Assembly (NCBI GenBank): GCA_030267565.1
Contig: BRXU01000005.1
Coordinates: forward strand, 4,591,501-4,655,500
Length of the DNA stretch: 64,000 nucleotides
Direction: 5' to 3'
Source: Pleodorina starrii
Lineage: Eukaryota; Chlorophyta; Chlorophyceae; Chlamydomonadales; Volvocaceae
Below the pieces are notes generated by a model. It did not search any database and was not told where the DNA came from. It worked only from the letters and a program-made list of their open reading frames with translations. Numbering within the stretch: position 1 is the stretch's first letter; each line of letters opens with the position of its first letter. Shown here one piece after another: positions 34,501 to 44,432 of this stretch. Position numbers and translations under genes: made by a program.

Positions 34501-37255
34501 CTACCATTACCCGCCCTCCCGGCCCATCCCCCCCTACCATTACCCGCCCTCCCGGCCCATCCCCCCCTACCATTACCCGCCCTCCCGGCCCATCCCCCCC
34601 CTACCATGGCCAGCTCGTTCCCCTCCGGCCTCCAGCTCAGTCCGCTCATGACCTCCACCGAGGAGGCGGAGGCGATGGCGGAAGCGGCCCCCACGTCCCA
34701 CACCACCACCCGCTTGTCCTGACCCGCGGTGGCGGCGTACAGACCTGGGTGTGTGTAATGGGGGGGTGGGGGGGTTCAGGGAGTGATATGCTCCTTTATA
34801 TAAGGATGAGTCACTGCGGACTGGGGGGGGGAAGGAGGGGATTAAGGGGGGTTGGAGGGTATGGAGGGGGTTGGGGTTCATGTAGACGCAAGCAGAAGGG
34901 GCCCTATGGCCACATGTCGCGGTGGCGGCTGACCTCTCCTCTCCTGCCCTTCCCTCGCAGCGAAGAGAGGGGGGCCAGGCAGCAGCAGCAACAACAACCA
35001 CGGACAGTTAGTTAGCGACACACCAACGGCCTCGCCCGCCCACCTTCATCGCCCACCTTCGCCGCCCACCTTCACCGCCCACCCCGAGCCCTTTGCCTTC
35101 CTCCCCCTTTCCCCCCAGCTGAACCCATACCGGTTATGCCCAAACACTTAGGGACAGCGAGACCGACGGAAACAAACAACAGACAGACAGACACATACAC
35201 ACACATGTACACACAAACAGACAGGACGACAGACAGACAGGCGCGCGTTCGTGTTGGCGCGCGTGCCTGTTGGCGGCACCCGCCCGCCCGCCCCCCTCCG
35301 CCCCCGCCCGCCCGCCCGCCCTCCCCCGCACTTCCGCACCGTTTGGTGAGAACACGACCACATTGACCGCCGCCTTGTGTTCCCCGGACAGGTATCCGGT
35401 GGCCTCCCAGCTCAGTCGCTCGTACAGCACCACCTCACCCTCAGCCCCCACGGGGACAGCCAACACAGTGCCCCCGTCCGGGTGCCAGGAGGGGGTGTGG
35501 CGCCGGGGGGAGGAGTAGTCAACCTTTAAAGGGGGGTTGGGGATGACGGGGGTGACGGAGGTGATGGTGTGGGTTTTGGTGTGGTATGGTGGGTTTTGGG
35601 TGGGCTTATGCACGTCGGATGTGGAGGGATGGGAGGGATGGGGAGTAGGTAGGTGAGTGGGGCTTGGTTTGGGGTTTGAGGTTTGTTTTGTGGGGGGGGG
35701 TAAAGGGCGGGAGGTGGAAGGGCTTTATTGTGTGGGGTGTGTAAAGGCCGACGGTGACGGCGGTGGGTGGAGTCGAGGTGGGGCCGGGGGGGGGGCAGCT
35801 CAACGGCGACCCTCGCCCGCCCGCCCTCGCTGCCCGCTGCCTTGTTTCCCCACTCCTTAACCGACCTCTCCTCCCCCCACCCCCTTCGCCCCCCATCTGC
35901 CCACCTTTTGGCCTTTACCCTTCAGGGAGGCCCTCAACTCCACCCCTCCGTCCTCCCCACCCACCTCTCCACCCACCGGCCCCGCCAACAACTCCTGGTC
36001 GCATCCCTTTGCTCTAATTCCATTTCCCGGTTTCGGATTTATTTTCTGCCCTTCTGGCATCACGTACTCTCTCTCATTCCCACCTCCCCTGGCTCGTCTG
36101 TTTTGTCCTTCCACGTCCCTTGTCTCCCTCGCTCGCCCTCCGTTCCCACCCTCCTTCGCAGCCGCGTTTTGTTAGGGGCTCATGTCCTCCTGCTTGCTTG
36201 CCTGCCTGCCTGCCTGTCCGCGCCCCCCTTCCTTCCTTTCCTTTCCTTTCCTTCTCCAATGCAGTTGCGTAACACCCTTCCCTGTGCTCTCTCTGCCGCT
36301 CCTTTTCCCCTTGTTGAACGCAGACGAGTAATCGTTTGGTTGGGTCGTGCGGTCTGGGCGAGTAATTCTTTGGTCGGGCCATGCTGCGGTCTGGGCGCTC
36401 GTGCTGTTGCCCTGCTTGGGTTGCCTGGGGTCGCCCTTCTTTGTCCGTTTGGGTCGGTGGGTCCCAACGGCGGTGGGTCCCAACGGCGGCGAGGTGACGC
36501 GGTCCGCAGCCCTTTCGTCGTTATTTTGAAGCAACCAGGTGTTTGGCAAGTAAGTACATGGCTGGGTTCTCCCAGGTTGCCTACTTCACTCCGCTGCGGT
36601 ATCGGTTTCATTACCCCCTCCCCGTCTCCCCCCCCCAACCCCCCACCCACCCACCCGCACCCACCCTCTCGCACAGGAGCTCCACTCGCTTCTCCACCCG
36701 GCCCGTGGCGGTGTCGTACAGCACCAGGCCCCCGCTCCGAAGCACCACCGCCAGATACGTCCCCTCCGGGTCCCAGGCCAGGGACAGAACGTAGTCATCC
36801 GACTGCAAGTTGCGGTACACCTGCAGTACAGCGACATGGACGAGCAGGTCCGGAAGGGGTGGGGGGAATAACTCGGGTCGAACACGGAGGAGCAGAGTGC
36901 GGGGGAGCATGTGGGGTTTGGTGGCTTCTGGAGGCGTGGCCATGTACGTTGGGGAGGAGGGGATGGATCGGGAGAGAGAAGGGAAGGACGGGTGAAGGAG
37001 GGGGGAGAGCGGACTCCAGACGGGTCGGGGTCGGGGTCGGGGTCGCGAGTGCGGCAGCGGGCCTTCCGAGGCACATCCCAGAGCCGCTGGCAACACCCCA
37101 CGCGCGGACAACCCTCTTGCCACACCCGAAATCTGGGTGCGGTGGGAAGGCGGGGCGGGTGGGGCGGTGGGGAGGCCAGTCCCTTCCCCCTCTCCCTTCC
37201 CCCTGGTCGCAGCAGTTTGCTCCAGAGGCTGACTGCACACGTCGTGCTCGTAGTC

Positions 37256-37291
<36 letters not shown>

Positions 37292-38584
37292 GAACAACAC
37301 CTTGATTACCATCTCCGCCACCCCTTCCCCTTCAAAACCGTCGGCCCTCCTCTCGCCCTCTGCCCTCCTCCACCTCTCTCACCTACGGTATTTCCTAAAA
37401 CCCCTTGACCACACGCCCCCGGGGCATCGCGCCTCCCTTACCCCTCTCCTCCCCCTCCGGCTGCCCCCCGCCCCCCAAAGTCCTCGCTGTTCTTTTGCAG
37501 ACGAGACGGCCTTCTTGTGTTACTTTTTACCGTTCACGGGCTCCGGCCTATACCCCCGTGGATAACCCCCAGAGTCCATTGCGCCTCTCCTCCCCCTCCC
37601 TTACCCTTCTCCTCCCCCTCTCCTCCCCCTCTCCTCCCCCCTCTCCTCCCCCTCTCCTCCCCCTCTCCTCCCCCTCCGCCCCCCCCGCCCCCCCCCCAAG
37701 TTCCCTCACCGTGCCCTCCTTGACCTCCACCAGTTTGATGAGGTTGTCGTCCCCCGCCGCCGCCAACTTGGACCCATCCGGACTGAAGCTCAGAGCCCGC
37801 AGGGTCAGACTGAAGCGACAGGCCACTCGCTCCAGGGAGAGGGAGGGCAACTTGTGAAGCTGCAGGGGGAGTGTGGACGGGGGAAATGTGTGCGTGTGTG
37901 TGTTTGGGGGGGAGGGAGGGGGGGAGGGGGAGGCGAGGGAAGGCGGCGGGTGCGGAAGAGGGTGCGGAGCGGGGTGGTTGGGAGGGTTGGCGTGCCGGGG
38001 GCAGCCATGGGCGGACCGGGCGCAGGGCAGGGCGCTGGAAGCGAGGAAGCATGCGACAGGAGGGGATTGCCGCAGCGGTGCGAGGGGGAGGGGGATTTGA
38101 AGAGTGAATTTGCAACAATTCACTCTTCAAAAATTGAGGGGGAGGGGGAGGGAATGGGGCTATGACGTGTGGTGGCCGAATGTGTGAGAGCAGTGGCTGA
38201 ACCACGCCCGGCTTCTTTTAGGAGGGGTGCTCTTCTGGGAGGCATCCAAATTGGGGACCCTCTTCGGACGCAGATGGATGGCATTGGCGGCAGCCCTGTC
38301 TGGCGCAGGCCGACCCGGAGCTTGGTGAGCGTCCTCACCTTGACGTATTGGTCGTCCCCCACGGCGGCGTATTTGCCCTTGGGATCGATTGCGAGGATGG
38401 TGGCGGGTGGCGTGTCCACCTTGGCAATGTGCTCTGGCTCCAGCACCATTGAGTCGCGCACATAGACCTTGCCGTCCGCGCCCGCAGTCACGATGTAGGT
38501 GTCTTTTGGGGTGACTGCATACGCCACGGAGGACTGACCCGGGGCGGCGTGCCCCGGCGTAAGCTTGAGCGTCACATCCTTCAT
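19500..38584 (-). CDS. CTF4: Replisome hub protein CTF4/AND-1 (WDHD1)
   Basis: Exons: 38584–38339, 37859–37710, 36820–36665, 35523–35340, 34744–34605, 34061–33947, 30240–29850, 29162–29012, 28331–28250, 27704–27516, 25236–25090, 24438–24249, 23443–23296, 23046–22916, 22577–22393, 22035–22007, 21610–21453, 20622–20271, 19604–19500; 1,082 residues, all phases agreeing. CTF4 is a trimeric hub linking the CMG helicase to polymerase alpha and other clients at the fork. Residues 1 to about 330 form WD40 repeats ([37 protein letters not shown]). An acidic linker follows (about 340–400). The SepB/Mcl1-mid domain spans about 462–763 with [47 protein letters not shown] and [10 protein letters not shown] helical C-terminal domain (764–930), a Gly-rich stretch and a basic end ([19 protein letters not shown]) complete it. 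I see no HMG box, unlike the vertebrate protein. Confidence 0.93.
20640..20780. repeat. GAGCGGGTTGG minisatellite in CTF4 intron 17
   Basis: Degenerate units of GAGCGGGTTGGGTTG and GAGCGGGATG are followed by (GGTAGGGA)n. They begin just upstream, in the gene's sense, of the exon 18 acceptor at 20623, so they form the pyrimidine-rich approach to it. Confidence 0.8.
23098..23150. repeat. Interstitial telomere-like tract in CTF4 intron 13
   Basis: Degenerate TTTTAGGG units, the Chlamydomonas-type telomere repeat, are read on the plus strand, with units such as GGTTTTAGGGTTTTAGGG and variants ending TTTCAGG. Confidence 0.8.
23504..23548. repeat. Intron repeat family B, copy 1
   Basis: This 45-bp block begins TCAGGGAGTGATATGCTCCT and ends ATGAGTCACTGCGGA. 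It matches 34776–34820 at 42 of 45 positions and partly matches 54236–54253. It lies in CTF4 intron 12, antisense to the gene in the form quoted. Confidence 0.9.
24176..24210. repeat. Intron repeat family A, copy 1
   Basis: A block beginning TACCGTTCACGGGCTCCGGC and ending CTATACGTGGATAAC sits 40–70 bases inside the 5' end of CTF4 intron 12. The same block recurs at 37528–37566 and 56014–56048, and in inverted, altered form at 11370–11412. Confidence 0.9.
25986..26604 (+). mobile_element. tRNA-Thr-headed SINE-like element
   Basis: The head (about 25985–26060) resembles a tRNA: TAGCTCAAGTTGG (25993–26005) fits Pol III box A, GAGTTCGATCCC fits box B, and the anticodon loop TTAGTAA would read AGT (Thr). 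Extra bases in the D and T arms, mispairs in the anticodon stem and a broken acceptor stem argue against a working tRNA. A unique body follows, then the shared 3' block and a CA tail. The length of about 600 bp is long for a SINE. It lies antisense to the host gene CTF4. Confidence 0.7.
26815..27190 (+). mobile_element. Second retroposon fragment with related 3' tail
   Basis: The sequence from 26815 to about 27105 is not found elsewhere in the window. Its end (27110–27190) is a diverged form of the SINE tail, sharing GGGTTAGC, CCCCTGGCCAG and CAGATACTGTAAC, followed by (AC)n. I infer a different element or subfamily that uses the same 3' recognition end. No protein is seen in it. Confidence 0.45.
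28521..28568. repeat. (GGGACA)8 repeat in CTF4 intron 8
   Basis: Perfect hexamer units between exon 8 and exon 9 of CTF4. The sense strand is C-rich. Confidence 0.88.
30244..30280. repeat. Short 10-bp repeat at the CTF4 exon 7 acceptor
   Basis: About three copies of a decamer close to GTGCAGTACA abut the exon 7 acceptor at 30241. In the transcript they read as repeated CTGTACTGCA, making several near-acceptor AGs; only the last one (CACAG) keeps the reading frame. Confidence 0.75.
30648..33832. repeat. 3.2-kb minisatellite, 16-bp unit, in CTF4 intron 6
   Basis: About 200 units of CCCTGCCTCCCTCCTT and close variants, pure pyrimidine apart from one G per unit. The transcribed sense is the G/A-rich complement. 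The array fills most of the 3.7-kb intron between 33946 and 30241. Because 16 is not a multiple of 3, every frame cycles through all phases and stays open, giving large meaningless reading frames on both strands. Confidence 0.97.
34434..34607. repeat. 33–34-bp minisatellite that repeats the CTF4 exon 5 splice donor
   Basis: CTACCAT (sense ATGGTAG) occurs at 34434, 34468, 34501, 34534, 34567 and 34601. The last is the real exon 5 donor, ATG followed by GTAGGG. Each unit otherwise reads about CCCGCCCTCCCGGCCCATCC. The five extra copies lie 34 to 167 bases inside the intron. Confidence 0.92.
34776..34820. repeat. Intron repeat family B, copy 2
   Basis: A 45-bp block equal to 23504–23548 except at three positions. 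It lies in CTF4 intron 4, in the same orientation to the gene as copy 1. Confidence 0.9.
37528..37566. repeat. Intron repeat family A, copy 2
   Basis: Same block as 24176–24210 with a 4-base insertion (CCCC) before GTGGATAAC. It lies in CTF4 intron 2, about 140 bases from the donor, in the same orientation. Confidence 0.9.
38096..38128. repeat. Intron repeat family C, copy 1, with hairpin
   Basis: TTTGAAGAGTGAATTTGCAA at 38096–38115 recurs exactly at 42513–42532 in another gene. Here GAAGAGTGAATT (38099–38110) is followed by its perfect inverse at 38117–38128, giving a 12-bp stem with a 6-base loop. It lies in CTF4 intron 1. Confidence 0.88.
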
Positions 38585-39934
38585 GGTGCGGCTCTTTCCC
38601 CTGCCCAGCTCAACCAAGTGCACGACCGACCACCAATTTGAGAGCTACGAAAGTTAAAATTTGCAACGTGTACGGAACTGTGGTCTCGTTGGGCGTTTCA
38701 AGAGGGAGCTGTCAGTAATGATTTGGAAGGGATGGGTTTGGAAACTGCACCCAAGGCCGACAGGCTTATTTAGCGATCGGCCGGAGATCAAATCGCAAAA
38801 AGGTTTCGTTATGGTGAGGGCTCAAGGTTTGCTGCTCAGTGGTCGGTGTGTCCTTCCCGCCGTTTGTCTCGCGCTCGTCCCTTGCACGACAATGTTATGG
38901 GTTTAGCGCTTGCTGAAACCACGGAGAACCAGGCCAATTTGTAAGCTTGTTTATATATACTTATGAATGCGACGTACACGAACAGCTCGAAGAGGGTCTC
39001 GGAAGTCCAATCGCCGACGGGCTGGCCCCACCTGTCCCACCTCGTAAAACACGGTACTGCGAAACACGCCGGGAACGTTCCAATCCTGGCATATTATCAC
39101 AACGGCAGCTACCTGCGCAGGAGGTCCGCTTGCCCGCTTGGTTCTGCCTCTGTGACGCACGAGGTACGGCCTGGTACGGCGCTGCGTTTCCGCGTGTTTC
39201 GTTCCTTGCACGTTCGGCCCGAATGCAGCCCGGTTGTTCACCCCGAGGCCGCTGTGGCCTGTGTCGTTACAAGTATCACCAGTTACAAGTATACACCTGA
39301 GAAGCCACGAACCCACAACCACTCTCTGCGAAGCAAGGTGTGGGGGAGCCCTGGGGCCAGTTCCTTGCTCAAATGGCCGGGATGGTGATTTGGGTGAAGG
39401 GCGCCTTTCCGAGGATCCGACCGGACCGATCACGCCTTCACGCGTCCCGCCCCGAGACGAATTCATGAGGATTCGAAGCGCTCAGAGTCATTTACAGCGA
39501 TTGCACAACTTGATCTAAAGCCCGTGCCAGCCCGAACCCAGCCGAGGCACGCGCCTGTGTGTGTTCGTGTTCACACATGCTACCGCCGGGGCGCAAAGTC
39601 CGACCCCCTACTCCGAGTAGCCGGGCAGTACATGAATCACTTCGTAACGCCGCCAGCGCAGCAGGCGAAAGAGCACGTTTGGGCTGCACGTCATGCCGTA
39701 CAGCCCTCTCCATCCCCAACAAAACACACGATGCGCTGCCGTACAGCTCACCCCCGAACTGGAATCGGAATGTACGGCATCTAGTACTGCATGTGCGGAA
39801 ACATCTGGCTTTGCATCTGGTTTCTGGGTAGGGCCGGGGGCCTGCCTCCAGGCAGACCAGCAGAGCAGCGGACGAGCGGGGCAGGGCAGGGACCTCCCGC
39901 AACCACCACCACCAGGAAGACCGGGGGTGTTGTC

Positions 39935-39980
39935 GATCACGTGGCGCCTGCGCTGCCTTAGGGAGCCACGTGATCACGTG
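39935..39980. promoter_or_regulatory. Cluster of three CACGTG palindromes (G-box-like)
   Basis: CACGTG occurs at 39938–39943, 39967–39972 and 39975–39980. The first two lie in an 11-bp inverted repeat, GATCACGTGGC and its inverse. CACGTG is the core site of bHLH and bZIP factors in plants and algae. Its role here, about 1.35 kb upstream of CTF4, is inference. Confidence 0.35.
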
Positions 39981-40018
39981 AGTATCAAAACACCACCCGC
40001 CACAAAAACACGTTTCAG

Positions 40019-40091
40019 CTCCCCAACCCAGCCCAACCCAGCCCAACCCAACCCAACCCAACCCAACCCAACCCAACCCAACCCAACCCAG
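40019..40091. repeat. (CCCAA)n pentanucleotide repeat
   Basis: Near-perfect CCCAA units with a few CCCAG units at both ends. Confidence 0.9.
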
Positions 40092-41032
40092 CTCAGCTCA
40101 GCTACCGGGCTGCCGCCATCTTGTCCGCGGAAACGAAGGGGGGGGGGGGCGGTGTCCCGGGGCGGTCCATTCGCGTCCGCACCTGCCTCTTTCCCACATC
40201 ATAATCGCAAAACATACAAACCAACTCTGCAGCACATCATAATAAAAGCTCAAACCAGCTGATTGACGACCCGGACACGAGGGGGGGGGGGAAGGGGGGG
40301 GTGATTGATGACCCGGACGCAGCGCTAGGTGGACGCAGGGCCCGAGGACCAGCGGTACAGATCGGACGGGATCCTCGCCGCGTGGGGCGGGGCGGGGGGT
40401 GGAGGGGGTGAGGGAGGGGTGAGGATGTGAGGGGCCGAGGCTAGACATGACCCCAGCAAGGCAAGCAGCGGGTGTGCGATGGCCCGGATGCACACCCATG
40501 AAAACACGAGGGGGCGGGGGCGGGGCACGGGGGGTGGGGTGGGGCGGGGGTACGTCACGGGCGCCCGGGCCGCCGCTCACACATGCCGCCGCAGTAGCTT
40601 CGGACCGCTTGTCGCTAAAACCGAGTTATCGACACACACACGGAGTCACGGACAAACCGCCAGCAAGATAATTCTTAGTGTGCCTGCCCTACCCTGCCCG
40701 CAATGGACGTTGAAGCTGAAGGCCTGAAGCATGATTGAGGGGGTGCAGACCGGGCCGGCCGTACGATACGGTCTGCGCCGGCACCTGGAACTGTGGCAGG
40801 ACATACATCCCGTTGTCTTTCCACCTTACTTTTACCTCCTCCCCCCTTGAGCCCCGACCTCCACACCGCTCCCGAAACCCCGGGGAGGCGGAGCTCTTTG
40901 ACGTGTGTGGGTTTTGATGTTGCCAAGCACGTACCAAACGCTTAAAGGACTGGGCAGATACGCCACTCTGCCCGTGGCCATCTGGCCAAGGCCAAAATGA
41001 ATGAATGAAGTCAGAACCGAACGGGGTTGTGA

Positions 41033-41196
41033 GGATCACAGCGCTTGAGCTGGCTCACCACAAACACCCCTCCCCTCCACACACAAACACAAACACACAC
41101 ACACACACTCGCCGGATCACAGCGCTTGAGCTGGCTCACCACAAACACCCCTCCCCTCCACACACAAACACAAACACACACACACACACACTCGCC
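41033..41196. repeat. Tandem duplication, 81–83 bp unit
   Basis: Units 41033–41113 and 41114–41196 both run from GGATCACAGCGCTTGAGC through a CA-rich stretch to CACTCGCC. They differ only in the length of the CA run, so the duplication is recent. Confidence 0.95.
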
Positions 41197-41945
41197 GGTC
41201 GCCGCCTTGGCTCCTGACGGCAAAAGAATGGCTGAAAACAAGCAATGCCCGTTAGCCTTTCCTCGCTATGGTGCAGGTGTACCTCTTGAGTACCGTACTT
41301 GCCCTAAATTGCCGTATTCTCCCAAGAAGACGCATGGATGGCAAACGGCTTCCTTGACGGCCTGCATCCACATATATACCGGCGTTCGTATGCCGCATCC
41401 CCCTCACATCCCCCCCCCCAAGCAAGCAAACAGACTCATATATGCAGCTGTTGATCATTTCAGGCAGGAAGCCGGTGGTTCCGGAGCCGACGCCGGCGTG
41501 CCGCTCCGTCGTGGGCCTAAACCCATTGCGGCGCTCGCCTCCCATTCGGCGACGCGTCGGCCGTCGGCCCGCGGGTCTGCCCTTCCGGCTGACCTTGCCC
41601 CGGATAGATGACCTCGCCCCGAAACCACACCCGAGTACTGCACTCGGATGACCACTGCAACAACTGGACGTAGGCAAACATGCAACCAGGAAAAAGCTCC
41701 GAAACCCGATGTCACTGTCACTGCCCCAGAGCTGTCACGGACAGGCACGCACGGCAGGCGGCATCTGTGGACGTCCTCCCGCCACAACACCACAAACCCC
41801 CACATACCCGGCCAGAACCAAACCACAGAAAGGCCCGACCGACCGAAAAGCGGACAACGCGAGAATCGGCACTCAAGACATCAAACCGTGTGCCCCTCCC
41901 CTCGTCGGTCCCCACCATGTGCGCCCCCACCACCCGCACCTCCCT

Positions 41946-44432
41946 TCAAACCGCGACGTCCTCCCGGGGAGCCACATCGGCGCCCGCCACCACCTCGCCA
42001 CCCACATTCACCACCGCCACCGCCACCGCGCCCCCAACGCCGTCCGGATCCGAATCCAGATCTGGATCCGCGCCGCCGCCGCCGTCGCCCCCTGCCGCTT
42101 CCGCCGCCGCCGCCGCGTCCAGGTAGTACTTTGTGACTTCGTACCCGGGTACGGCGGATTCGTACTCGTCGTGCCATGCGAGTGGGAAGCGGCGACCGGT
42201 GTGTTTAAAAGACGCTGCGAAGATGCCGTGTGCGTACGAGTGCGGCAGGGCTGAGCTGACGGGGTGTGGGAAGAACCAGGTGGTGTTCCAGGGGCGGCCG
42301 GGGTATCCCAGCGGGTCGGTGAAGGACCAGACGCCCTCGTGCCATACCTCCACCCAGTTGTGATTGCCGCCGGTGTCGGTCCACTCCGCGATGCCTTGGA
42401 GGGAGGGAGGGTGGGTGGGTGGGTGGGTGGGTGGGTGGGTGGGTGGGTGGGTGGGTGGGTGGGCGAGGGGAGGCGAGGGGAGGCGAGGGGAAGCGAGGGG
42501 AAGCGAGGGGAGTTTGAAGAGTGAATTTGCAAGGGCGAGGGGGGCGAGGGAAAGGGGGAGCGAGGGAGAAGGGGGAGCGAGGGAGAAGGGGGAGGCGAGG
42601 GAAAGGGGGAGCGAGGGACAGTGGGAGGGAGGGAGGGAGGGACGGGGCGGATGCGGCAGGCTGGGGGGTCGCGGTGGGGTAATAACGGGGCAGTTTGACA
42701 GTTGCACGGGTCATGACGAAGGTTTGGGAGTTCGGGGGCGTGGGTGGCGAGGTGGCGGAGGCGGGGTGGGTCGTGGCTCGTGGGTGGGTGGTCGGACCCG
42801 CCAGTCGCCTCCCCCCCCCGGGAAGAAAGCCTTTACCTGTAGGGGAGGAGAGGGAGAGGGAGGGGAAAAAGGAAGAGGGAGAGGAGGGGCTTTGCGCCCC
42901 AGTACAGCGCGCGAACCCTCCCCGCGGTAATGCCCGTGCCCCCTCCCTTCCCATCCCCCCCCGAGAACAGCCACGGTGCGCTCTTCACACCGCCCCACCC
43001 ACCAATGGAGTGCCCAACGTCGACCCGCCACGATTCACCAGCTCCGTCCCTTACCCAACCCTCGTCCCGCACGAACGAACCCCCTTCCCCGACATCCCAC
43101 ATCATTTGCACCCACCACACCCCACCCTACCCCATCCCACCCCATCCCATCCCATCCCATCCCATCCCATCCCAGCCCAGCCCAGCCCCGATCCCCCGCC
43201 CCATCCCCTCCGCCCCCTACCTGCCACCCTCGCCGGTATGCCCACCGCCCGGCACGCGTCCACCAAGAATATGGCCAGTCCGGTACAGGAGGCGTAGCCG
43301 TGCCGCAGCACCTGGCTGGGAGCCATGATCTCGGGGGTCTGACCCGCAACGAAGGAGATGTTCCAGTCCCCCAGTGTCCAGATAGCGGCGTTCAGAGCCG
43401 TCGCCGCCTCAAGCGTACTGCCACTGCCGGCCACCAACGGAGCGAACTGGGCGTAAAAGTCGGTGCGCCAGTCCTCGCGCGGCTCGTCCAGATTGGCGTA
43501 CGGCTGCGGTTGGTTTGGTTTGGCGTTATGGTTGGGGATGGTGGTTAGGATGTGGTGGTGGTGGAGGGTTGGTGATGGTTGGTGGCGGGTGGGGTGGTTG
43601 GTGTTGGTTGGTGGCGGGTGGGGGGGGGGAGGGAGCTACGGTTCGGCGTTGACTGACGGGTGCGACCTGATCAGGCAAAGGTCTGAGGCGAGGGCGGGGC
43701 GTGACGAATTTACGGATGGGATCACAGTTAATCTACGGATAGGCGTCACAGCGCATGTGCTTCCCATGGGGGTTGTTCGTCGTGCTGTGTTTTTGGAGCC
43801 AGGCGCGCAGCCAGGCCGGGCCAAGTCGGCCAATGAGCCAACATTTTCACGCGGCGCGCAAAAATGATTTCAGCGACTTGCTCGAACGATACATGGATGT
43901 AGTGGTAATGTTCTCTGCAGCCGGAAGGTGCTGAATGCAGGCTGTCTTCAGAGTCGCCTGCGGCCGATGGCCGACACGGCCCAACCGCCGGCACGTGATT
44001 GCAACGGCGTTCGATGCGACAAGATTTTGGACGACTGTTAACGTGTCAAGACGCATTTTGGCATTTGGCATTTACGCCCGAGCGTGGACTTACCAGGACA
44101 TTGTTTAGGAAAATGTCCCATGGCACGGCCAAGGCCCAGGGGTTGTCAGCACGAGCTTGGAGTGCAAGATGCACTTGGTTGTGGAGGAACGTGTAGCGGA
44201 GAGCCATGTGATCAGCCACTGGCATGTGCTGGATCAGGAAGCGAAGGCATTCCTGCTCCTCCTTGGATGGCTCCTCGACCAATTCCACACCGGCGAGAAT
44301 ATCAAGTTTGCCCGTCACATCTTCTCTACCTACGGACTTGTCACTGGGAACATTGCGGGCGTGCAGGCCGCCCAACAACACTGAAAGGAACAACGAAACC
44401 AGGAGACGAACGTTTAAGCGCTTAGTGCGCAT
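41946..44432 (-). CDS. Secreted transglutaminase-like protein
   Basis: Exons: 44432–44094, 43503–43221, 42394–41946; 356 residues. The N-terminus (RTKRL, then LLVSLFLSVLLGG) is a good signal peptide, so the product probably enters the secretory pathway. The core is a transglutaminase-like papain-fold domain: NNVLPYANLDEPREDWR spans the exon 1/2 junction, the nucleophile Cys is in SCTG (residue 186), the His in GNHNW (219) and the Asp in FTDPLG (234). The triad is intact. NIS and NTT are potential N-glycosylation sites. The C-terminus turns Ala/Gly/Asp-rich. Members of this superfamily cleave or crosslink at amide bonds; the substrate here cannot be told. Splice sites are GTAAGT, GTAGGG and matching AGs, with phases agreeing. 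Confidence 0.85.
42405..42464. repeat. (GGGT)n tetranucleotide repeat beside a splice acceptor
   Basis: Fourteen or so units lie just upstream, in gene sense (ACCC)n, of the exon 3 acceptor at 42395 of the transglutaminase-like gene. They stand in for the pyrimidine tract. Confidence 0.92.
42513..42532. repeat. Intron repeat family C, copy 2
   Basis: An exact 20-base match to 38096–38115, in intron 2 of the transglutaminase-like gene and in the same orientation. It is flanked by GGGGAGCGAG-type purine tracts. Confidence 0.85.
43125..43195. repeat. (CCCAT)n repeat in transglutaminase-like gene intron 2
   Basis: Pentamer units CCCAT grade into CCCAG near the 5' end of the intron. The transcript sense is (ATGGG)n. 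Confidence 0.9.

Larger units (their letters stand above)
38585..41945. other. Intergenic between CTF4 start and the transglutaminase-like gene
   Basis: No protein or RNA gene is recognised. It should hold the CTF4 promoter, since CTF4 starts at 38584 on the minus strand. It contains a CACGTG cluster (39938–39980), a (CCCAA)n tract (40019–40091) and an 81-bp tandem duplication (41033–41196). Confidence 0.5.
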
